From Amblyornis subalaris (Eukaryota > Chordata > Aves > Passeriformes > Ptilonorhynchidae), in contig JACAXG010000034.1 in assembly GCA_018881555.1 (NCBI GenBank), positions 4,722,615 through 4,786,614 of the forward strand: a DNA stretch of 64,000 bases, in the 5' to 3' direction. Position numbers and translations under genes: made by a program. The notes under the pieces were generated by a model. The model did not search any database and was not told the origin of the DNA. It saw nothing but the letters and a program-made list of their open reading frames with translations. This document shows positions 51,359 to 64,000 of this stretch, piece by piece (the first letter of the stretch is position 1; the number at the start of each line of letters is the position of its first letter).

Positions 51359-54300
51359 GTAGACTAGATAATACACTGACAAAAATGTGTAGCATTTGTG
51401 TTCATTCACTACTTAGTCTGTGTATTATTCACTGCTACATTCTAGAAACCAAAGTGCAGAGAGGTTTTGCAAGGAACAGCAGCCTAAGACAAGGAGAGGA
51501 CCTCTCTTGCCATAATTTATAATGTGATCTCCTAAAGTATATCTTATCTATCTTCAAGGACCTTTGTTTTGCNTCTTTAATGATGGGGTTTAAAAATTGA
51601 ACTCACTTATCCAGGAATCAAATCAGTCATGCCAAAAAAAGCATGTTCCTTAAAAATGGATATATAAACCATTTAGTCTAAGATATTGCCAGTGTTTTTT
51701 ACACAGATCAGTAANGTAAAGGCATTTTAAGAAATATCAAGAGGAGAAAAGGCAGTCAGAAATACTGGACGTTTTTGGAACTGAGGGAAGAAACTTTATT
51801 CTTTCCTTTGCTCCTCCCAAAGTTCCCACCATCTTCTCTTGCATCACAGAGGTTCCAGAGCTGTGTCACTGTAAGTACAGATAAGACATTTAATTAAATT
51901 TTTTCCCTTGTAAAGATGCAATGACAGCAGCTCAAGAAATCATTGAATCAATTCTCAGATCATAAGCTGGCATGTAAAAGTGTTTCATTTAACAGTGATT
52001 AAGCAGCTCCTCTAACTATGAGGTAGCTATTCCAGTTACTGGAGGAAAAAAAAAGACAAGTTCTGTTTGCAAAACTGTTTTTTTCTCTCATGATTAACTT
52101 TGAGGAAACTGTTATGTTCTGCTCTGTTTGAAACTTGTACAGTATTTCACCATCCTAAAGTTCACAGTCCTTGGTTTGGTGGCGGTGGCGTGGTCTGGGT
52201 GATTTTGATTATTTTTCCTGACAACACTGTGATCTCCTTCCCTGTGATCTAGTTTAAGCAAAGAGACTTAAATACCATCTCTATACACCCGCCTGTGGAA
52301 CATGTCAAATGGGGTTCAAAGTGCTTTATGAACAGAAGAATAAACACAGATTATTAGATTATAAGAATAAACACTTCCTACTAATAATCTCTAGTTTTAC
52401 TTTCAGGACTTAACAAACAAAAATGCACTTGAATCCTAATGCAAAGAAAATCTGATGCTCGATTCAGAATAAGATGCATTTCCAGTTCCAGTGCTCGGTT
52501 ATAAAGATAAGTCCTGAAAGACCTGGCATTTTGTCCTCTCAAGCCACTGGCACTGCCAGCCTGGCCACCTTCACCCGATGCCTCTGAGCCAACTTCCCAA
52601 GTGGAGGTCACATAAATAACCCAGCACCATTCTATTGGACCAGAGTAGTTCCATTCCTATCCTCTCCTTTTTTCTTCCTTACTTCTTTCACAACAGGACC
52701 TGATACTCTGCACTGACACCACATCCCCTAAAAAACACAGTGGGAAATTTTAAAAATTTGTATTTAGCAGCTTTGTTGAAGTCAATATATGCTTATGGAA
52801 AACATCACCAGATGAAGCATTTCTTGCCATTAAGACTGAACACCCATAAGTTGGTCATAAATTGTGTGGTCCTGTTTGAAACAAAAAGGCAATAAACTCC
52901 CCGATTCACCGTCCTGCTGTATCACTGCACCATTTTGAATACAAGCTGTTCTAGCCACAAAGGACACATTTGTTTTCTTGAAGCCAGAGACACAGATGGT
53001 ATAAACTGGAGTACCTCTCCCGATTTCAAATAAAAAGCGGTGATTTATAAGTGCTGAGGATTTGGTCTAAAGGTCAAGATATTTCTCTGGCTTAGAAAGC
53101 TCTGTTCAGGGGAGTGGGGAAAATCAATGGCACTTAAAACTGAGAAACTATTATCATTATCCACGTCCTTAAGTGCAGCACATGTTACTTTGCTTATTTA
53201 CAACACAGTAAAGTAGGTGCCAGTAAGTGAATTTAAGGCATTTTCCCCCCTCTATTTTTAACAACTTTCAGACATCTCACATCTTGCTGTACATTAAACA
53301 TAAAGAGAATACTTCTTTTTCATTTCTTTACCAGAAACCATCTTTTGCTTGAAATATAACAAAGAAAGAATAGCTTTGTCTCTGTTACTTCATTTTTTTT
53401 ACTCCTTACAAGTAGATTTCTTCTTCAGAAAAAGAAATTTTATCAAGCAGTCAAGTAATATAAACAGAAGGAATAAATAAATCTGTATACATCAATCAGA
53501 GACAGCAGCTGTTTCCAGAAAAACCTGAGCAATTATTTATGAAATTATGTCTTCTTCAATGCTTCTGCATACCCTCACAATCCCAGGAGGGCCTGATTTC
53601 CTGATGAGCCTAAATTGCTGAATTAGAAGAGGAGACAATGCCACGGTACCAATTAGCAAAAGTATTGCATATCATCTCAAAATGCTTGTTTTCCATTTTA
53701 ATAACTGCATCTAACNAAGACATTCCTTCATCTTAAACATGGAGGGAACATCCATCAGTGACTTGAATGACGAAATGCCCTTAAAATGGACATACTCACT
53801 TTTGTGTGAAAGCAGCAAGACAACAAACNGCATAGCGTGCATTTCAATCAAGGAACAGGTGCCTATTGATTTATCCCTTGGCAACAAGTTCTCAGACCTG
53901 GCATTACCCTTGGTGCCAAGAAAGCATGGAATTACTGGCGTGAAATGCAAAATGNGGCAGTGATGGTGCAGCTACAGCACAGAATTATCGCCCAGGGATG
54001 TGNAAGGTGCCACGGAGCTGCCGTGCATGTTTTCACACATTTCCTCTTTGTACCTTTGCTTCACAGCTCACTCCCTCCCTCTTAGAGTAAGCAATCCTAG
54101 ATGAAATGTTGTTTTCCTACCTTTTGTGGACTTAGCAGAAAGACCTTACCGACACATTATGATTTTTCTTTCCAATTATGATCTGTGATTGCTAATTGGG
54201 GAACACGTGTCAGCTTCAACAAGAGTCTCCAGCTGGCCAGACTGGCTGATCCAGACCAAAATACTCAGCCCAGTGCACACCTTCTTTCGCTAGGGATCTA

Positions 54301-55570
54301 AGGACTACTGGGGAAGGACAACAGCAGGCATGGCTGAAGCAGCACTCAAGACCACTGAACCGCAAAGTGAATCTTGTTTTTCCCCAGAAACTTGGCTGCT
54401 GAAGGATGCTGACCACATCTGGTCATCCCCATGTGTACGCTTCAGTCATTTTCAGTGCTGTCTCACAACGTGGCACAGCACCCAGCAGACTTGTCCCTTA
54501 GAAAAGGCCAGAGCTGNAGAGACCCAAGTGACCCCGGCAGGCCAGGCAGCTCAGACCTTTGCAGGTGCAGGTGTCCACAGCTCTTGCCCCAGATACGCAC
54601 TCACAAGTGAGCACCTGAAGAAAGCTCTTCTGATGCTGCAACTCCTCGGCTTGCTGATATCTCTGTAGGTAGGAATAGATGGGCAACAGCAGAGCCCTCT
54701 TGGTGTTTGACNAAATGGAATGGTAAAATCACATCTTTCCAGGGGTGAACAAGTGTCATTCTCTTCAAAGCTTGTGTTCTCTTTACCTTTTCCTCTGGCA
54801 CTTTTCCCTGCTCCCACTAAGTGTTTGCTTTCAGACCTACTTTCAGGACTGTCAAATGAGATGTGACTGTTTTGATCACCTCGTTTAATCCCACACATAT
54901 CATGGCTCATCAGATTACAAAAGCTTACTATTAGGGAAATGGCTGCTTCTCCTGTGACAGAGAAGCCAGTACACCTCTGGCTCAAAGGTTCAGGAATAAC
55001 TTCAGTTGTGCAGTATTGTTTCTGAAAAGCTGTTGCTGTCTCATTAGACTGAAGATAATGTTCATAGTGCATGCAATCATTTTCTACAGTGCAGAAAAGG
55101 GCAGAGAATTAGGATGACATCCCTTTAGATAAAACTATGGACAAAAACATTAACTTGGAGGTTAGAAATGATATAGACATTCAAATTTTAGTCTCTAATG
55201 CTGACCCAGTTGTGCAGTAGTTGAGCAATTGTATGCAGTGAAGTATCTACAATGGTTTTTATGTCCAGCCTCATTGTGCAGGCGAGCTTTTCCTCTTCAA
55301 GATACCAGAGGCTGAGCAGGTATGAAAATGAGAAGGGATGCGCACAATGGCATCCCAATCCCACCCTCCTTAGGCTAGCATTTCTCATCCTAACTCTGTT
55401 AGAAATACATAAAATGAATGAAATCCTGCCCTATGTCCCTCATCCTGGGCTTAATGCACAAAGGTAGAGGTTAAACAGGCCCGTGTGGGGTGAATTTTCT
55501 CTTGATGCATTTCCCAGTATCTCTTTTCCATCACACTGTTCTCTCTAACAAGGAACCCAAAGCTGATTTA

Positions 55571-55740
55571 GAATCATAGAATAGCCTGTGTTGGAAGGGA
55601 CCTGAAAGATCATCTAGTTTCAACCTCCTTGCTATGGGCAGAGATGTCATTCACTAATTCAGGTTGTTCAGGGCCCCATCCAACCTGGCTTTGAACACTT
55701 TCAGGGCTGGGACATCCACTACTTTTCTGGGCTTTCTAGC
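55571..55740 (-). mobile_element. CR1 3'-end fragment
   Basis: The plus strand starts gaatcatagaatagcctgtg and continues ttggaagggacctgaaagatcatctag, then gttcagggccccatccaacctggc and tttcagggctgggacatccac, the reverse complement of a CR1 3' end. The element is therefore on the minus strand. Similarity fades after about 55740. Confidence 0.92.
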
Positions 55741-58700
55741 TTCCTAGAAAGCAGCAGTATTAATAAAAAAATAATTAAAAAAACCCCTCCACTCTAAGTC
55801 TCAGTTGCCTGAAACCAGCCTGAGCTCCTTTTTAACAACTGAGCCACTTCAGCNGCCCTCCCCTCCTCACACTATTTGACATGTTTAGATTCCTAATTCA
55901 GGGGGTACCAGCCAGGAACAGGAAATGTTAATAATTATCTCAATTTTCAATCACTATAACCGATTTTTCAAAGTAGGACGTTCACAAATTTCCTCCCTAC
56001 ATGTGACTAGAAGCTGAAGAGTGAAACCCTGCATAGGCAAAAGCCAAAGCAGCTCTGAAACCCTGCAGAGCAGCTTAGGAAAAAAACCCCAACAATGAGC
56101 TGCTGCATCACTTGTCCTGATCTCACACCTTGTGCTCACACAGAGTCAGGGCACACAGCTCAGGTCACTATCTCAGTGCACAGCTCATTAGGATGAATGT
56201 TTGCAATACTCNCTCAAAACTGGCATGAAGTTCCCAGGAAATTGTGAGGAAACTGAAGCCTTAACAAATGGAAACCACCTACATACAAAAAGAAAGGATG
56301 GTCCTGACAAGGGTTTACAGGACCACCTCACAAAGAAAGCCTTGAAGCCACACACAGCCTTGAAGCCAGCGCACTGCAGATGCACAGCAGCTTCTGTTCT
56401 GCTCCGCAGGATGTGGGTTTGCCTTCAGGCACATGACTCCAGTGCTAGTTTCTCATGGAGTACAGCATGTTTCTATGGTGCAGAAACGACAGAAACAGCA
56501 AGCACAGCTCTGGAAAAACTCAAGGGCATTCCCTTCCTCTCCCTCCATAATTCCCTCTTTGCTGAAGGACACGGGTGACACAGCCCTCAGTGTGCACAGT
56601 AACNACACAGGGACTGTGTTACTCCGCCCAGCTGGATTGAGTGGCCACAGTTAAACACCTTCCAGCTGCATCAAAAAGGGACACAGTGCAGCCGCCCAAG
56701 GACACCTTGGCAGTGTTGGTATGCTTTAAACAGTTTCCCTCTAATCTCTGAGGACTGATGTTGTATTTCACAGGGGTCTGCCAAGTGGGAGGGCACTGCC
56801 ATGTTATCCCACACAAAAGCAGGAAGGGTTAAGGAACAGTCAGTGACAATTAACAATATCTATCTTTTCCACTCTGACAATTTTCATGCTCTACTCCTTT
56901 CTTCAGTTCTCTGTAGGGTTCTCTCCATCTTTCTGCCTTTTTTTTTTTTTAATCATGTTCCACCAATTTTTTTTCTTTTCTGATTCGGCCTTATAATACA
57001 CTCTTCTTCGTTCTTTTCTCCCCACTTTCATACAAGTATTTAATATTTAAGATGTTAACAGCACGTATGTGGATTTTTAGAAGAACACAGGACAGTAAGT
57101 GACCTGCTTGTAAAATCCAGATTTGCATATCACAGCTGCAGCCAGTGGATACTGAGTGTGTTCAGCAATGTCTGGAGCTTCAATGGAAGCTCATATCTTC
57201 AGAAAACGCGGCCTTGAACTGACAGACTCCTTAGTATGACTGATTTATCCCAATTTCTCAATAATGAAAATGAACTCTAAAAAGATAAAATGGAGTGGGA
57301 TAAAAATGGAAAAATGGCACAATAGTGAAGCAAATAATACAGAAAGGCTAAAAGGGCAGCTTTGCTTGTATATTAAAGCTCTTGACTGGAAATCATTTTT
57401 GTGCAGTCCCACCTCCTCAAAAAAACTCCCACTCAAAAATGCCACAAATTAAAAGCCAGCAAATACATTTGGAGTTTGGACTCAAATGCCAAATTTCCAC
57501 AAAGTCAGTTGCAGTAACCATAAAGATGAGACAATTATCTCTGTAATTGCTGCAATATTTTCCAAATAGACTCAGCTAAACANAAAATTTAGTATTGTGC
57601 TTTTTTTTCATACTAGCATATGGTAGTGAGAGCTTCAGACAAGTCACAGGGGGCTGAGTCTTGGAGGGTTCAATGAGAAAGTTGCTTGAAATGTGGTCAG
57701 AATAATTTTATATTTCAGAAGCAAATATTGTTAACTTCCCAGCATGACTTTGTAAGAGTCATATACCTTCTTTTTTGTGTGTTTATTATCCTCTAGATTC
57801 TGGAAGTCTTTCTGTATGCTGAAAACAAATTACACTGACATGACAGTCCCAGTCAGTCCCACTCTGTGCATTTGCTCTCCCACTGCTTCAAACAAACAAT
57901 CCAGAATGGTGTTAATGCCTTAGGCTTCCAGAGTCATTTACAGGAGCAAGGCTTCTTTAATATATCTTATGAGCAGTCCAGCCCCCCCGTCTATCACCAT
58001 GTATAATCCTAACATGTAAATGCGACAGGCTGGTCAAATGCCATGTTCAAATCTCCCAATTTACATTCTTTATGGTGGATCATTTCAACGTAGAATTGCA
58101 AGACATAAAATTCCAGATCTGTATGTGTTTTCTATAAATCTTAGAGTGTCTTCTACTTCTGTAATATCTGAACACAAAGCTGGTTCTTGCTCAGGGCAGT
58201 AATCCCACAGGATTAAGTCATACTGTAAATACCAGACAAATTACAATCGGATTAGATGGGCAGTCTGTTCATTTACTCAACACAGCTGCACTCCAGAGCC
58301 TTTTCACCACTGGTATCTATTTATAACATGAATGTGTTTTTCTTAAAGTAAATGAACACAGTTTCGGTTTCATATCTCTTGTCTTACCATTTGTGAACAA
58401 TAAGAACATTTCTACTTCCTAAAAAGCAAAGAGAATGTTCCTTGAGACGCCAAGAAAGCTGTTGTTGGTACAGATCTGCAGGGCAAGATTTAGTTTAAAT
58501 TTATCAGCGAAAAGTCCCTTGAAAGTTTTGCATTTGAATTCAGTCAAATAGAATATAGAAAATATATTCTGGAGGTAGGTATGACACAGCAGCAGAGATA
58601 TGCTGAAATTTCCCAGGACTTGCAAGGCTCGTTGCAGGAATTTCTACAGGTTCCAAACCTGCTTACACTGGTGAGCANACAAAGCTCGCCGGGCAGATCT

Positions 58701-60031
58701 GGTGTAGTGTAGGGTTTACAGGGGATTTCTGCTCACTTGTGAATAAGAAGAATGTTTATTAATGTTCAATATTAGCTGCCAAAATCTTTCTAGCGCTTCA
58801 CTGAAATTATTTATAAATGTCACATCACATCCCTCGTAATTGTTCCCAGTTACAAGAATCTTCTTGCCTTTTAGATACAAACTTGCTTCCATCCAGCACA
58901 CAAATCTGGTGTTACTGTATTTTTACTATGCCAATCCATTAATGAAACCCTACTGAATCATGAAACAGGATTAATGACAGCAGGCCATGAAAACACTAAA
59001 GGGAAATTAAGCAAACTGCTGCACTCTATTCTCAGTATCTTGCTAACTCTATTCTCACCTCCACCTTCTGATTTCAGTCATTATTCCTGAAGTGCACACA
59101 GATAAATAAGAATAATACTGCTGAGGGTGGGGCAGTGGAGTCCACGAGTCAGGAGGGATGTATTGTAGGCCAACCCACCCCACTGCCCCAAAGCCTCTCC
59201 ATTCTTACACATTGGCATGTCCTCACTCAGCTGCAGAGGTAGAGGCAGACAACTCTGCCCATGGAAACCAGGGGGGTGTCCTTGTGAGCACCTGAGCATG
59301 CNCCAAAGTGATGTGACCACACTGCAGTGAGGGATATAAAAGTGGCACAAACACAACCAGAAGTGCAGTGGGGAATTCACTTCTCTACCATAGCGATACA
59401 GTAGCCTGGAAACCAGAACAGCCTCCCTTATCAGGTATAAACCAGCACAGTTTATCATATCATATTTAATATGTTAGAGCTGCCAAATAGGCAAAATATA
59501 ATACCTACACAAACACAAGATCATCTGTTCTCCAAAGACAGCTTTTCTGTTAGGCAGGTGTCAAGAATTCAAAGTCATAAACTGATTTTACTGAAGCTGG
59601 AGGAGAAAACATCTTGAGTCTGCTTTGCACTCTGACAGGAGGTGTTAGAGCAACTTTCCACTGCAGGACACCTACTGAACAGGAACACTTTTGCAACAGA
59701 AATACTGGTGCCAGGTTCTGCTTCCCCACGTGTGACTCCTGTTGATTTCCTTAGGAGTTTCCATATTGCACTAGCTCAGGAAGAGGTGTACATGGTGTAA
59801 ACCTGAGTGCATGTGGGAAGTTGATTTTATGACACAGCATTTGACAAGTCAATATTGGCTTAAGGTTTTCCTGCACAGCCTCCTCCTGTGCTTTTCTGTG
59901 TGGGTTTATAGGTTAAGGTTTTCAGATCGATTCACAGCATGACCTCCTAACCAGTCACACCGGTGCAGCTGGAAGAGATACTCCATGGCACAGCATGGAA
60001 GGAGGCAGTGGGAAGGAGAGGAATGGTTTAC

Positions 60032-60105
60032 ACAGAATAATTTATGTTTGAAAAGACCTCCAAGATCATCATCTCCAACCTTTGACCAAGGCTTAAGCAA
60101 GGTTA
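60032..60105 (-). mobile_element. Short CR1 3'-terminal fragment
   Basis: The plus strand reads acagaataatttatgtttgaaaagacctccaagatcatcatctccaacctttgacc, the reverse complement of the extreme CR1 3' end. It lies about 490 bases downstream of the donor of the large NYAP2 exon, in the gene's orientation. Confidence 0.8.
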
Positions 60106-60577
60106 AGCTGGTACCTCTGGTTGCCATGATATTTTCCAGGATCACTGGCTAAGTTAAGGGTGATCAGTGGATTTTTGCAAAAAAGCCCCCAGCAACTACC
60201 ATTTGGTTATGTTGCTACAAGCTGCTTAGACAATGACTGCATCTTAGCATCCATCAAGAAAGGAAGGTTGTGACACAGTGAGAAGATCCCAACTCACCTG
60301 GAACCATTACAGCTGAGGAAAAATTAATAACAACTGACCCTTTTTGCAAGACCAAGCCATGAATTGTACTTCCGCAGTGCTGTATACATACTTCAAAACC
60401 TAAAAAATATAACACTACGAAGACTAAAGCAATTTTGGCAATAATCCATTTTTTTTTTTTGTTACAAGAAATTTATATAAGGAATTCAGGCTTCTGAGAT
60501 ATTTCATTTTTCAGGCATTTGATTGAGACAAATACAGCGACAGATATTATTATAGAAAGAAGAATTATGAAAAATTA

Positions 60578-64000
<3,423 letters not shown>

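Noticed and set aside
54551..55072. 173-codon minus-strand open frame
   Set aside because: It is on the gene strand within the 18-kb intron, but there is no similarity to NYAP2 or any family I know. The flanking exons already join in phase without it.

Overview
The window looks like a stretch of bird nuclear genome that is mostly intron and intergenic sequence. Two things point to a bird: copies of the CR1 non-LTR retrotransposon, several carrying the family's 3' end (reverse complement of an ATTCTATGATTCT-type terminus), and AT-rich, low-density gene structure with large introns. Scattered single unresolved bases (n) suggest a draft assembly. The species cannot be named from the sequence.

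One protein-coding gene is recognisable: NYAP2 (neuronal tyrosine-phosphorylated phosphoinositide-3-kinase adaptor 2), on the minus strand. Four coding exons join in frame: 61689-60592, 42428-42219, 34270-34167 and 10109-9882, the last ending in the stop codon. All splice sites are GT-AG and all phases agree (1, 1, 0). Together they encode about 546 residues, including the C-terminus. The N-terminal exon(s) must lie beyond position 64000. The 104-bp third exon is too short and lacks a Met, so it shows up only through phase and family reasoning.

Layout from high to low coordinate, which is the gene's 5' to 3' direction: an upstream intron (64000-61690); the large exon with two YxxM PI3-kinase-binding motifs; an 18.2-kb intron with several CR1 fragments; a 210-bp exon; a 7.9-kb intron; the 104-bp exon; a 24-kb intron holding an internally deleted CR1, a 59-nt poly(T), a small CpG-rich patch and a GC-rich minisatellite; the terminal exon; a long AT-rich 3' UTR that may run to about 6.1 kb; and about 6 kb of intergenic DNA with no recognised gene.

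I found no evidence for an undescribed system. The points most worth a second look are a tandem splice acceptor on the large exon, a Cys/His cluster in the protein, the intronic CpG patch, the sense-strand poly(A) tract and the possible alternative polyadenylation sites.
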